The notes beneath the pieces were generated by a model. It was not told where the DNA came from and did not search any database. It saw only the letters and a program-made list of their open reading frames with translations. The position numbers were made by a program, and so were the translations under genes. Positions 1 to 13,321 of a DNA stretch of 64,000 nucleotides are shown one piece after another. The DNA comes from Litomosoides sigmodontis (Eukaryota > Nematoda > Chromadorea > Rhabditida > Onchocercidae), in contig OY718805.1 in the NCBI GenBank assembly GCA_963070105.1, positions 2,130,001-2,194,000 of the forward strand. Reading direction: 5' to 3'. The first letter of the stretch is position 1, and every line of letters starts with the position of its first letter.

Positions 1-916
1 CCATTTGCTACTGTCGTTCATTTGGATGAGAAGGAAATGATGCATTTTTGGAAGGTGCAAATGTGTTGGATGTTTAAATGTCTAGGATCTGAAATAGTTT
101 TTTATGTATTCGGATTATGATTGGGTAGGTTGAAACTTAAATAACTTTTCCTTTTCTATTTCATGAAGTGGATTTTGAATAATTTCTCTAACAAGTTTTT
201 ATTTAATTCTTTTTGAACTACAGCTTTAAAAATGAAGTTAATTTCTTTCGAGTTTATCAAGAAATAGAGGTAATGAAATAAATAAATAAGTAGATAAATA
301 AATAAATAAACAAATAAGTAAATAAATAAACAAAGGAATAAATAAATAAATAATAAATAAATAAGTATATATATATAACATGAGACATAACGTCACTTTT
401 TCCACATATCGCTTATCAGTACCTGATGAAGTACTACTCTTTTAGCTTGCAACTTTTGGTATAATTACTGCTGCAGATTAAAATCGATCAGTAATTTTAA
501 ACTCTGCTTGGTTAAATTTATATTTAGAATTCAATTTGTGCAAATTTTTTTTCCATTTGAAGCGAGGGCTAATGACGCACTTTTTCCGTCTGTCTAGTAC
601 TGACTGGATCAGCACTTATAGTAGTAGCCGTCGGTAATGCAAGAAAATGGAGGAAAATGCGGAATTTCAAAAGGATATTGGTGGTTAGAAGGGAAATATT
701 ATTTAAGGGCAGGTGTGAGTAAGTGATTAGTCGCTCACCGAGCTTGTCGTCATTATGATCATTATAGTGTACCTCACTTCACCTCACTTCGTCTCACCTC
801 ACCTTATCGTTTCCTCCCTTCTATGCTTATACATCCCCTCCTAAAGGCTAATTGAGTTCACCTGCATGCTTCACTCTCCCCATCCCACATTTGCATCCCA
901 AGACATTTGCTGGTCG
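1..916. other. Upstream region of the RFX gene
   Basis: No exon can be firmly assigned here. Bases 1-120 are open in frame 1 and begin with residues PFATVVHLDEKEMMHFWK, followed by a possible donor (AAG then GTGCAA) at 55. This could be an upstream exon of the RFX gene, but it could equally be chance. The rest is AT-rich, with a TAAA-type repeat near 274-378 and a short tract built from CCTCACTT-like units near 770-810. RFX proteins of other animals carry a longer N-terminal region, so further 5' exons may lie here or before the window. Confidence 0.4.
274..378. repeat. Imperfect (TAAA)n tetranucleotide repeat
   Basis: About 100 bp of AAAT/TAAA units with scattered G and C substitutions, ending in a short TATATATA run. 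It is a simple-sequence tract with no coding potential. Confidence 0.85.
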
Positions 917-3900
917 ATGACGAAAGGAAGTCCAACTGTGCATCTGGACAGGTATTTCTTTTTTTTCCTTCAGTTTTAGATGAAAAGTCAAATTAGTGAA
1001 ATTCAATTTTTAATTCAAATCTGCATTATAAGTTAGGAATCAGCGACGTGATCTTTTTTGGGTAGTAGATGTCTGCGATTTATTTCATCCATCACGTTGA
1101 TTGATTGATTTGTGCATGAATTCCAGTAGTACAGTTGACTAACTGCCCTGCGTGTAAATGGTGTCGTATGGCAGGTCAGAAATTAAATAGAGATAATCCT
1201 AAGTAGTTTCTGCACTGATGCAAAACGATGTTTGGTTTATTTGAATTGCACGCAGTATGAACTGGAAATTTCCGAAAATTTCTAATGTACTAAAATTTAA
1301 CTTACGTAAATTACATTTACCAAGTTCATACATATCGTATAATACCATTTGACAAATGTTATTTATTCGTATTGAATGTAAGCATAATAAGTACTTTTCA
1401 TCTGCTTCTTGACATCGTATAGTTCTTGTAGTTCACTTAACTTGTTTAACTCAGTTCGCTTAACCTAACCTAACTTAAGTGGTTCACTTAACTTGCACGT
1501 TTCAATGGGCAAATAAGAGAAGGAGGAATGAAGGTACATGGCGGTATTTGCTTTCTAATAGTATAAGTGATTCGTTGAACAATTGAGTACGAGAAGTGTG
1601 CTGAGGTTACGTCAGCATGTCGTTGTTGGAACATAATTCATATCATATTATTGCTTTGCTATGTAATTTGCTTCATCCTCTTCTACCCTGTTCGATGCAT
1701 AATTTTTTTTATTGCATAACGTCATTTGATATTGAGATGTCGTTATCATTTTAATATTTAAAAAACTTCCCTATTATGTAGTTACATTTAAAGCATGTAA
1801 AGAACGCTATTACTATTACGAATGAATTATACCATTTCCATAATCGTTCAGGAGTGAGCAGTGGTATATTTGCATAAAGCACTTAACTGCATAGTCTGAT
1901 TATAATTATGCCTTATGATTGCAGTCAAATCGCTTTTGGAACACTTCATTTTCGGTAGCGGAAGGAGAGAGGAGGAAAGTAAGAAAGAATTATATGAGAA
2001 GAGTGATAATGATAGTAATAATAAATGTATGATAGATTTCTGCTCTTATTTTTATCTTCCATATCTCTCCTTTCCACATTATCCATCGTAAGGCTTTATG
2101 CCCATCGATTGCTATTGCAGCTCTCTTTCCATTCATATCTTTACTGTGTTCAAAATCACATTGCTTGATTCATTTCTCTGCTTCAAACATTTGAAGCAAT
2201 ACTTTGTTTTACACCTCTAGAAATGGTATGTTGCAGGAATGATACCTATGTTTATACCAACGAATATCCACCATACTATCAGGTTTGTTTTCACTCCTCT
2301 TTTTCCGTACTGCCACATCTTCCATGTTTTTTTTTTTGAGTTAATTACGTATTAGATGTGTCAGTCTGACTTATCGTTCGTTTCCAATTCTTTTACAACC
2401 GTTGTCCATACGTACACATAAGTGCTATCCACTAAACGATTTCATTACTAATGCAAATATCTGATTATTTGATGATGATTTGCTACATCATCCTTCAAAT
2501 GTCGGATAAGTAGTGATGCAGCATAATCGAACATCCATGTATGACTTCATCTTATGATTGTGTTGAGAAACTGTACTGTAGTAGCGAAATTACAACCTCT
2601 CTTATGGATAATTTTTAGCAGTCGAAGCAGATTTGTCAGACTGTTTTTGAAATTCAGTTAGGCTACAGTATGCTATTGAGACAAGGTATAGTGCTACAAT
2701 ACTTTATGTGTCTGATAAGGTCATTACTCTAGTAAGATAAAAATGGCGAATAAGCTGATGGGACTTTGAACATTTCGTACAGCTCTGTGAGAAGTCCAAT
2801 GTAAAAGTTCTATTTTTTCTTTTGCTCTTTTGGCCTTTTGCCGTAACTCCAGCCCATCATTTTATGATTTGGAATTGAAGCCTCTGCTATTTGCTAAATT
2901 TTTTTTGCCGTTTTCCTGTAGATTATTATTTTTCTTTTTTTTAGTACCAACCAATACATTCACCAACACAACAGACGTACGTTATTCAGCAGCAAGGTTC
3001 ACCAGGATCTGTAGAGGAGGATGTTGGTGCTCAATTGGGTCATACAACACGCGCTTCACCTGCTACTGTAAGTTTTGCTTTGAAAGCTTTAACAGATTTT
3101 TTTTACAGAAAGTAATTTTTAAAAAAAAAAAATGTTTATGTTGTTCAGGCTAATGACTGATATGAGGACTCTTTATGCATGGCTGCAAGAATAGCTTAAT
3201 ACTCTACTGACTCGCTGCTAACATTTTGGAAGTAGAAAATTAAGGATTGCATTATTAACCTAAAAATGGACTAATGAAAACGAATGCTGGAAAACTGCGC
3301 TGTATAAGTTTTATGAACTTAATCAGTCGTTCAAACTTTAAAAGAACAAAAAATACGAAAACATTTCTTTTTTTGAAAAGGAAAATTCGAAACACGATGT
3401 ATATTTGTGTGTATGTTTCTGTGTATGTGCGTATGCTTACTTTCAACTTACAATATAGTGAGAAATTTTTACTTCGTGATAGATGAATGGTTGGGCGAAG
3501 TCATAACAGTGACGGTAGTTAATGATTAAGATAAACGAGTGGCAATTAATTAATGATTCTACAGCATGAAATATTATGAAGAGTGTGAGATGATAAAACA
3601 GGTTCAGATGAGTGTTTGAAAGGATGAGTTAAGATGTGCTGTAACGGAGAGAGTAATCGTTAATTAGTTGGTTTCAATGGAAAGCGGATTTACAACGATT
3701 ATTTGGAATTACCGTACTCTCGCTTGTGCTATTTAAGTAATTGTTTTGTATAGGAGCCAGTAGTTGGTCGGACATAGGGCGTGGCTAACTGTGGGAACTA
3801 AATGAACGATGAAATGATTGGATGAAATGAAAGAAGCAAGCAAACAAGTCACATTTGCTTCTAATAGTAATTTAGGATAAAAGCTGTACAGCTTAACTTG

Positions 3901-6900
3901 AACTAACCGATAATTATCTGTTTATATGATGCAGAAGCAAATTCATCTGCAACGGGAAAAGTAATTGAAATTAGAAAATTAATTTTCTTTTTGTTAGCGA
4001 TCGTTTTACCATTCATTTCAGCCAAAAACAGGTAATCATTTAAAAAAAAGACATAGTAAAAAAGTCAGCACAAGACGAAAAAAACAAAGTATTAGCATTA
4101 AAAAAAGCATAAAATTAATGGTCCATCAATATAACAGCAGCAGCGGAAGTGGCGACAGTAATTTTAGGTCTAAAATATGATCAAGAATTGGCAACTGGAA
4201 TGTTTAGCATATTGTTTTCATTTATAACCTAGGACTTTTCCTCACTTTCAAAGTGATTAATCTTACAAGCGGGTTGAAGTAAATGTTACTCGTTGGAAAA
4301 AAAAGCAGAAGATATGTGCGGATAACCAGTAATTGTGTGAATGTGAAGAATGTTTAATTTTTAGCTTTCATTACTCATGCTACTTAATAATTTTTCCTTG
4401 CAGATCCAGTGGTTAATTAATAATTATGAACCAGCTGATGGTACTTCTCTTCCTCGTTGTACTCTTTACAGCCATTATATCAAGTAAGTTATTCACTATG
4501 AATAGATAATCAGTGCATGGAAGTATGGCATTAAGTGATTTTGGCATTTTCCAAGTGTCCACCTTTTTTGAACAAAGAAAAAATTCTATAACACGTATAC
4601 ATGTGTAATAAATATACTAATTATCCACGACTTTCTTTATTCGTATTGAAGTTGTTAAATTTGTTTGATTTTAGGAAAGAGACAGCCTGTTTCTGGAAGA
4701 GAAGTATCTGTTGTCCATAAACACTAGCAAATTCATTGCAGTAAATGTAAAGTAGATTGAACAAATTCAGAACAGGCTGTTATGTTTTTCAATTATTAAA
4801 TAACATGGAATTAATAATAGCTCATTGCGATCATTTCTCTCAAGTAAAATATTTTAGACATTGCAATGAAAACAAGCTCGAACCGGTAAATGCAGCTTCA
4901 TTCGGTAAGCTTATCCGATCAGTATTTCATGGTTTACGTACACGTCGACTTGGAACGCGTGGTAACTCAAAATATCACTATTACGGGATTCGCATTAAGC
5001 CTGACTCTCCGCTAAATCGAGGTAGCAGTGCTACGATGGCATTAGGTGAAGATTACAACCGCACACCTTTAATATCTTCGGCGCAATCTGTTAATCAGTT
5101 ACCATCAAGAAGGTATGATAGAGTAGAAATTTAAAATATCCTTCATGTATAACGTATATGCGATTAGAATATTGAAAATGCTACTGTATGCTTTGCTAGA
5201 ACAATTTTTCGATTCCTCTCTCTCTCCTTTTGATGGCGGAAATTTTTGTATTGTTATTTTTTTATTTTACTATTTCTTAGTTTTTGTTGTTTTTTCATAC
5301 TGCAAGCAAATTCCTTTTACATCCGTAGCTACACGCGGTTATGTGCTACTTGTGAAAAATTCCGCTTCCTGATAGAAGCTAAAAGCTTGTCAGAGCAGGA
5401 ATACATGGAATGGAAGATAGACGCAAAAAGCGAGTGATCGAAAATTTTCATTAAATTATATTTTGAAAACAAAAAGTTATGAGGACATTAATTTTAGCTC
5501 ATCTCGGCGCTCCACTTTGGGCTCCAATTCAGTGATTACTAGACGAACCAATTCTATGGAAACAGACACAACACTGAGCCAGTCTGCAAATTCCAGATCG
5601 TAAGTTTTAATTTTCTGATCAACTGTGTTAAGTATCTTAAGCGAATTTAAGTTCTCGTGACTGATTACTTTTGCAACATTTTTCTCGCAATATTGCATTT
5701 ATTACGAGAGATTATGTATTTGTTTTAAGGAGTCCACCATCCGCTTATGAGCAGAACGTATCATCGAATCATGGCACTTTCAGTACGTATCGAAATCAGG
5801 ATGCTAATTCTTCGATAGGTGGTGATAGCTGTACATGTTTTTTTCATATCCTTTATCGCCTTAGAATTATCCTTCTAGAAAGCTAGTGCACAGACAGAGT
5901 TGGGAGTGCAGAAAACATTCTTCAACTTTGGAAAACAAAAAAAGACATTTTTAAGATCTCTTTTACTTTTGACTAAAACATGTGAACATTTGAAAAAAAA
6001 CTTAAAATAATACTGCTACTTGATTTAGTAAAAGTTTACGAAAGTGGATTTTTTTTCCAGGCATGGATCGGGAAGTTCTTGGTGAAGGTGAAGTGCCGCA
6101 TGTCAGTATACCGGATATGCAGGGCTTGGAAAGTTATCTGCAACCCCTGGGACTGACTTTGCAACACGCAGTGCGTTTCATTGATAGTTATACGACAAAT
6201 TGCGCTGTAAGTTGAGAATTTATCATATTTTCATTCAAAACGTTTGAAGTTATTTTTCCTACTCTTTATATTAATTTCATTGTATACTGGAAGCAAACTT
6301 TCATGCTCTAAGTAGCAGTACCCGATGAAGTTATCATCGGAGAAGATTAGATAAATTGAATAAGTGTTGGTGTGATGAGGTTGTATTTCAAATATGTTTT
6401 TCAGGAAGTTTTGGAATGCATAAAACAATTGCACTTCGACATGGTAGAGGAATGTTGGATAACTTTTTGGCAACCGGAAAATGATCAGGAAGATATGGAA
6501 GATGAAGACTGCAATAGCAATGAGTGCGTTTTGCAATTTTTTGTGATCGTATGGTTTAGTTGACCTCTGATTTTCGAAAATTTTCCTACTATCTTCGAAA
6601 ATAGCATAAAAATGATTGCTACCGAAATTCACTCCTTCTCTCACTCACTCAATGTGCTTTAATTGTTTATCACCTTTGGATTTATTCAGTAAAACGCTGA
6701 AAGGCCTCAGTCAAATTCAACTGTTTCGCTTGTGCACGGTACCTGAAATGCAGGCATTCGTACAAAATATGGATTTTTCATTTTATCAGGTGATTGTCGA
6801 AGTGTTGATTCCTGATGTATTGAGCTCTAACATATCAGGTTAGTCTCCATGAATTCGCATAGCTTTTGAATTATTTTCGAATGTATTGATTTATGCAAGT

Positions 6901-8804
6901 TTGTTTTTCAAAAAAAAGAAAAAAAAATAAAATGATTGCAATCACCTTGAATATCTAACAAATTGTATCATCGGATCTATTTGTGACAAAAAAAAAGCAA
7001 CGAAATTTTTTTGTTACACTGTTTTAATGGATTATGATAAGTTGCAGGAGCACTAACTTTGCAAATTCGTAATTTTGCGAAATCACTGGAAATGCAACTG
7101 AAGAAGGCAATGCAGGGAGCTCCGGATGTTATTCAGAAGAAGAAGCTTGTCGCTGTACGTACCTTAGCACAAACCTTAAGACGATATACTTCCTTAAATC
7201 ACCTCGCATCTGCTGCGCGTGGAGTGCTACAAAAACCGGACCAAATCCATCAGATGCTTCAGGACTTCAACAGAGTTGATATAGCCAGTGTTCAGGATCA
7301 GGCTGGGTTCGTGTATCACTCTCCACTCTTTCTCCCTGTTTACTCGAAACTTCCTCTAGATTTTTTACCTGGAAAGCTGTCAAGCATGGTGTTACAGAAA
7401 TAGAATGAGTTTGCTTGAAGCTGTGGTGCTTCAACAAATATTTTTATAAATTTTTAGATGGGTATGCGACTGTGATCCAGTACTGGTATCCAATCTTCAG
7501 TCCGATTTCCGAGAAAATTTGCAGAAACAAAAAAGCCTAGAGCAGTGGGCTGACTGGATGGAAGCTGTTGTTGATCAGGTTGGTGTGGTGATAAATTGGT
7601 GAAATGTGTATGTGAGGATGGATGAGTGCGGCATTTGTTAAGGTTTTTTCGAAAAAATTTATTTATTAAAGTTTGAGTTCGAGTTTGATTTTCAGATTTT
7701 GGCAAAATACCATGATAAACCGTACGGTGTTTTAGCAGATGTTTCGAAACAGTTTTTGAGGAATTGGTCTTTTTACAGGTGAATCAGTTGTTTGTTTGAA
7801 TTTTGGTACTCCTTTCCTGTAATTTAGTTTCATTTTCAAATAGACAACTCCGACAAATTAAATATGTTTGGTCGCTTTAGTGATTCGTCCTTTCAATTTG
7901 TATTACAGCATCACAATATTTGCAGTTCTATGATAATACGAGATCTCACACTTCGTTCCGCTCAATCCTTTGGTTCCTTTCATCTTATTCGTCTACTTTT
8001 CGATGAATATCTGTTGTATTTAGTGGAATTACGACTTGCCAAAGCTTCAAATAAGCCAGTGATTTACGTGATGACACAGGTTTTAAACAGCATTACATGC
8101 ACTTATTCTCGTAGTTGATCGTTTCTGTTTAAAGAATAATAGAAGAGGAGAACTGAAATAAATAGTTTCAGGAAACCTAAGAAATTTTAAAATATAATAT
8201 ATTTGGTAATATTTGATCATTTTGATGACTTCATTTTTTTTAACCTATAAGTCGTTTCATTTATTTTTAGGTAATGGAAAATATTGCACTCAGTGAGACG
8301 AATACCGTAGGAGCAGGTATGGGGATCCTTGCATCGCAACCGATCGTCGCATCGAATGGTGTTGGTTTGCTTCCAACCAATACCAGTTCACATTTCTTCA
8401 GTTCACTGGAAACTGATCCAGGTGTGAATATTGTCTACATGGATGAGAGATCTGGTGAAACTCAGACCATACATTATGTTAGTGTGGGATCGAACACGCC
8501 ACCGCATATGGATACTTTAGAACAAATTGTTCAAAGTAGTGGTAGGTGTATTTTTTTCCTTGAATTTCAAATATTCTTAATGCTCAATTGAAAAAATTAA
8601 AATAATAAATTGATCAGTCTAGAATTTGAGCTAATAATTGATCGGTGAAAAAACAGAATGTAGTAATGGCAAAAAAACTTATGCGTAGATTGATCTTTTT
8701 AAATAGTTCAGAAATTAACTAACTGATTCATTTCAGAAATGACCTTAGAAGATGTAAAGAATGATCTGGACGATGGAGAAAGGAAAGATTTGAATCTCAT
8801 ATAA
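917..8804 (+). CDS. daf-19: RFX-family transcription factor (DAF-19-like), 5' end uncertain
   Basis: Nuclear winged-helix transcription factor. In nematodes DAF-19 binds X-box promoters of cilium genes in sensory neurons. Exons by phase: 917-951, 2237-2282, 2945-3067, 4404-4483, 4858-5112, 5498-5599, 5730-5782 (or to 5818), 6061-6206, 6405-6523, 6690-6838, 7048-7306, 7458-7578, 7696-7778, 7926-8079, 8271-8541, 8737-8804. The sum is 688 codons with all phases consistent. The vertebrate-like peptide [10 protein letters not shown] lies just before the DNA-binding domain, which spans about residues 69-143: QWLINNYE, then [32 protein letters not shown] and PDSPLN. Conserved RFX central and dimerisation blocks follow: [41 protein letters not shown] and RDLTLRSA with [11 protein letters not shown]. 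Identity is firm. The first exon is the weak part: ATGs at 866 and 917 are in frame, and a second possible start lies at 2223. The mucolipin and pink-1 genes downstream are unrelated in function. Confidence 0.92.
2211..2225 (+). promoter_or_regulatory. Candidate splice-leader acceptor and alternative start for the RFX gene
   Basis: The acceptor-like ACACCTCTAG ends at 2220, and an ATG sits at 2223-2225. From it the frame reads [17 protein letters not shown] and runs on into the same reading frame as the exon at 2237. This would give a shorter isoform that starts inside the gene. C. elegans daf-19 is known to make long and short isoforms from different 5' ends; the match to this site is inference. 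Confidence 0.4.
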
Positions 8805-11800
8805 ATAATAATCAGTTGTTACTTAGCAATTTTTTTTTACAGTTTCATCTTACGAAACTTCCTGCTTATACGCATACTATTTACTATTTCTTAATTAATA
8901 TCTGGTATTTTCAATGGGGAAGAAGTGTGAGCATGAATGTAAGTGAATGAGGATTGTAGCAAAATTAGCATATTATCTTCCTGTGCAGTGATTAGAATGG
9001 TACTCCCACATTCTATCCTAAACTGTGGTTGTAAAGATTGGTACAGTTTTGAGTTAACCATTGACAGTTCCTACAATTTTGTCATATTAATGTGTTTAAT
9101 GTTCAGTATGTGAAATGTTGCATATATTCTGTTGAAGATGTAGCATTTCCTGTTTGCAATGATAAAATGATTGAGTCGTTATTTCAATTTATGTGAATTT
9201 TTTTTTAAATGAATTATTTTGTTGCACTTTTGAAATGTGTGATGGATAGCAATACCGTTCACTTTCAGAGGTTCGCAAAGTGATAGTAAATCTCGTTGGA
9301 AGTTAACTCAAAATTACTCACCGCACGGCAGGCAGATTTATTTACAAACAAATCATCAAGTTGAAAATTAATTTCAAAAATTTGATTTGTTATTGCAGAA
9401 TGAATTCTGAAACGTAACTGATATTAAGTAAAAACATAAAACGTAATTGGCGAAAAGTTAAGGACAGAAAATACAAAGTGTTGCATTAAGGTATCCGTAG
9501 CACATCACAGTCACCTAATTTCCAACTAATTTTCAACAGATTTCAGCTAAATTCATTTTAAAAATATTTTATAAGCAATCATTGAACGAAAATTCTAGCG
9601 TAAAGGTAATGAGTGGTTAAAACTTTCTTTTACTTTAATTACAACAGGTAAAGAGTTACCGAGCTTGCTGCAAAAAGAAATAGATGGCCGAGATACTGAA
9701 GAATACTTGTAAGCAATTCTTGCAAGATAGTAGCTTATCAGTATGGATGACAGTGATAGAAGATTTCGAACTGCTGCATGCTGCATTTTTACTTCTCTGA
9801 TTGAAGAATGAAGAAGCATCGATAAGATATAATGGATATGCTTCGTGGACTTTTTTGAAGTTCTTCAATATTTCATTGAAATGTTTCATACCCTTCTGGG
9901 AAATTTGTAATTTGTTTTTAAATTTACGAAAAATTACGCCAACTTTAGCATTAATGGCAGTAACCTTATATTACAATCTTTCTTTTATATGGACGCATCA
10001 CGACTTATGATAACGTTGCTGTAACGCAATCTTCTCATTCTTGAGATTCTCGAGATCATAACCTTAGGGATATTCTGTTTGTCTGATAACATAACTTCTA
10101 TTTCAAGGTATTTATTTTTGTCGAAAAATGAAACTCGAAATTATGAAAATAATTTCATGGCAGTTGAAATGGATTAGAACATAAAAATCACTCACATATA
10201 TCTCTTCGCCAAAAAAAGAAAATAAATAACGACTGAAATCTTGAATGGATGCAATGACGTTAACTAGTTTCTTAATCTGATTTTACGGCCAGATTTTTTT
10301 CCAAAAGAGTTTGGATTTCAGCACCTGAATTGAAGGAAATAAATTTAACTAAGTATTTCGAAATATCAGTTTTTATGTTTTAATTAAATCGTACTTTTGG
10401 ATTGTGACATGATAATCAAGTGTTATACAAGTGGAACTACACATTTAAGTTTTTAATTCGCCAATAAACCTCCTAGAATAAATCCTCGCTGTACTTTCGG
10501 CAAAAAAATAGAGCTTAAAGTGAAACTGCAAACAAATAAAGATGCCTATTGTGGGAAATAAAATATCATTAATAAGAAGAAACAGGAAATGTAATATCAG
10601 CAAAAGTATTTCTGCAATCTCAGTTGCTTTCTTTCATTAAAAAGATTATTCAGAATTGAATTTCATCTCAGTAACCTCAAATTTTTCTTAATACACATTT
10701 CATTTTTTTTAAAAAAAACTTCATATAATATTTCATGAGATTTTTTAAAGGGAAAGGTGAGATTATTAAACAGAAGAACTTGTCGTCTTCTTCCACTTAT
10801 ATTATTTTACAGAATTACCTATCGTTATCTTCCATTTGAATTATTTTATGGAATTACCTGTGTCGTCTTCTTTCATAATTTTGTTCACACAAACGTAAAC
10901 ATATAATTTCCTGCAATAATTAGCACTTTGTTTACAACAGAAAAATACAAATTTGAAACATTTACGCCCATTTTTCATGCTATGCCGAAAACACTTTCCT
11001 CTAACGACCATGAGCTTCTCATTAAGCTTAAAAATTAAAAATTCCAGTTAGCAACTTTCTCTGAATAGTTAGGAAGAAAAAAGAAGTTTTCAATTTCTTC
11101 TATTTCAAATAATTATCAATTTTTGTCAACCGTTTTCTAATTCGTTAGAAGATCAGCAAAATGAATGAAATGGAATACAATTACATTAATAGAAAAATCT
11201 GAAATTTTGTAAAATAAACTATCAAAATCTCCCATGCTTCTTCCCATTTTTCCTAAGCTCAATTCCTCAAAAACAACTGTGTGTAAAAAAAAACTGATTT
11301 GATAAAACAATTACCAAATCATTTCCTTCTTCCTTTTTTTTCATAAAAATTTTTTAAACGATTATTTTCTCGTATTAGCGTTGTGAATTTGAATTTTCAT
11401 TGAATTAACTAGATTAATGAATGAATAATTGACTGATTAATATGATAATAACTAAGATTAAGCGGATATATCGATATTTGCATAGCGTGTGATTAAACAA
11501 ATCATTTAATTGTTGAACAAAAACTGAAAAATGCAAATCATCACTAAGTGATTGATAACAGAAATAGCTTGCAATTAATTATGAAACGATAAGTATCAGG
11601 AATATTTTTAGCTTGTTATTCAATTTTTCTGAAAAAAAAGGCAGTTGCGTTTTTTCTCTTTCATTAAAATAACACTAATTGAAATATTTCAATGAAGAGA
11701 AAAAAGCGAATTTTGCTAAATTCATTAATTTCGTTTCAAACACTTGCGATATTAATCGGAAAAATCCTCTCCCCATCGCTCCCTCAAATGCTAGTGTTCA

Positions 11801-13321
11801 AACATACTAACCATATATCTGAATCTCAAGAAGTGAGTAAAAAAAGTATTTTTAAATTTTAAGGAAAGATATTCCAAAGTGAAATTCAGTGCAACAATTT
11901 CAACGATAATTCCTATTTCAGCTAATAATTAAATTGAAATGGCAATAGTTTAAAAGGAATTAATTTTATTACATTTTTTTGGAAAGAATTAATACAAAAC
12001 TCATTTATAATTGCATTTCATCATTTAATTCATGCTGCAATGATGTCGACGTGTATGGCATAGGAATTGTCATTGATGAATGCTTCAGAAATGCAATATC
12101 TAACATAATTCAGTGAGAGAATGAATTATTGAAATTGTTAAATAAATGAAGCCATGCTAATTAAGTCTCTTCGATACATCGTTGCTACAATTTACGCATA
12201 CGTTATCTACGAGTAAATTTGTGCACAAGAAAGCTGTAAATTGACCTGTGCAACTTTTTCTCCTCTAAAATTACTCCATTCTTCTCTCTCCCTCTCTCAC
12301 TCCGTTTATTCAATTAGTTATTTCAATTTCATTTCATTAAACCTCGTTGTATTATTAGTAATATTTCATTTTACCTGAAGAAAAAGTCTCCGTTTACATA
12401 CTTTTTACCAAATAAGAAAAAAAGAAAATCAAGTTTATTTAAAAAGAAAAAGAGCTACAAAAAGTGAGAATCAGTTTTTTTTTGCAAATTTTTCATTTTC
12501 ATCATTTAATAAACATTTTTAGAAGTGGAAAAAGTTTTGGATGATTGATAAGTAAATGCATACAAATGCTCAATAGTGAAACTTTAAAGTAATTTACGAC
12601 TTTTTTTTTGCATTTTCTCCCCAGCGCTTAATTCGATATGCTAGTAAAATAGATTATTTGTATTAATTAACAAACTGTCTTTGTTGCAGATATGTTGAAA
12701 CAAAAAGTGAAATAATGTAATTTAAACGATAATACACCCAGATATCCTCGTTATACTCAATGAGTTTAAAGGGTAGGATGTAATCAGTTAATCACTTTTT
12801 AATGCTTTCCAAATAATGAATAAGCAGACAGACAGGCATACGTACACACACACACACACACTCATATGTATATGTACATTCATTGTTTCAAAAATGCAAA
12901 TAAATTAGCAGTTAGCACTCGTAAAATGATGATTTTATTTTACCGAAATGACCAATGAATTGCTAGCTTCTAGGAGTATAAAAATGTGGCCTAGCAGACG
13001 AATGCAAGAATTAGTATTACTCATTCTGATAACGCTACTCTATTGATTGCTAATGTTTGTAAGAACTATCATCATCTGCTATTTTTATCATTATTATTAT
13101 TATATTGCCATTAGCATATAATTCCTACAACGCCATTTATCATTACTTATAATCATTCTCACTATTATCTTCGTCCATACTTGTTCAGCATTTTTATCGA
13201 ATACATTGCATTGGTTCCTCGTCACTCAATTTAGCTTTCAGTAATTCAAATCAAAATTGCTGAAAATATGATGCGAAATAAACGGCAAAAAAAAGATCCT
13301 GAATTAAATAATTTTTTAGGA
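8805..13321. other. Intergenic spacer, no gene recognised
   Basis: AT-rich sequence with stops in all frames. The longest open frames are at 9595-10010 on both strands (under 80 codons); they lack family motifs and exon-like boundaries. A small CA repeat lies at 12844-12861. The last part, from about 12.9 kb, presumably holds the promoter of the secreted-peptide gene, but no element could be assigned. Confidence 0.6.
12844..12861. repeat. Short (CA)n microsatellite
   Basis: Nine CA units, directly followed by alternating CATATGTATATG sequence. Confidence 0.8.

Noticed and set aside
5246..5437. Possible extra RFX exon between 5112 and 5498
   Set aside because: The flanking exons join in phase without it, and the peptide has no likeness to RFX proteins.
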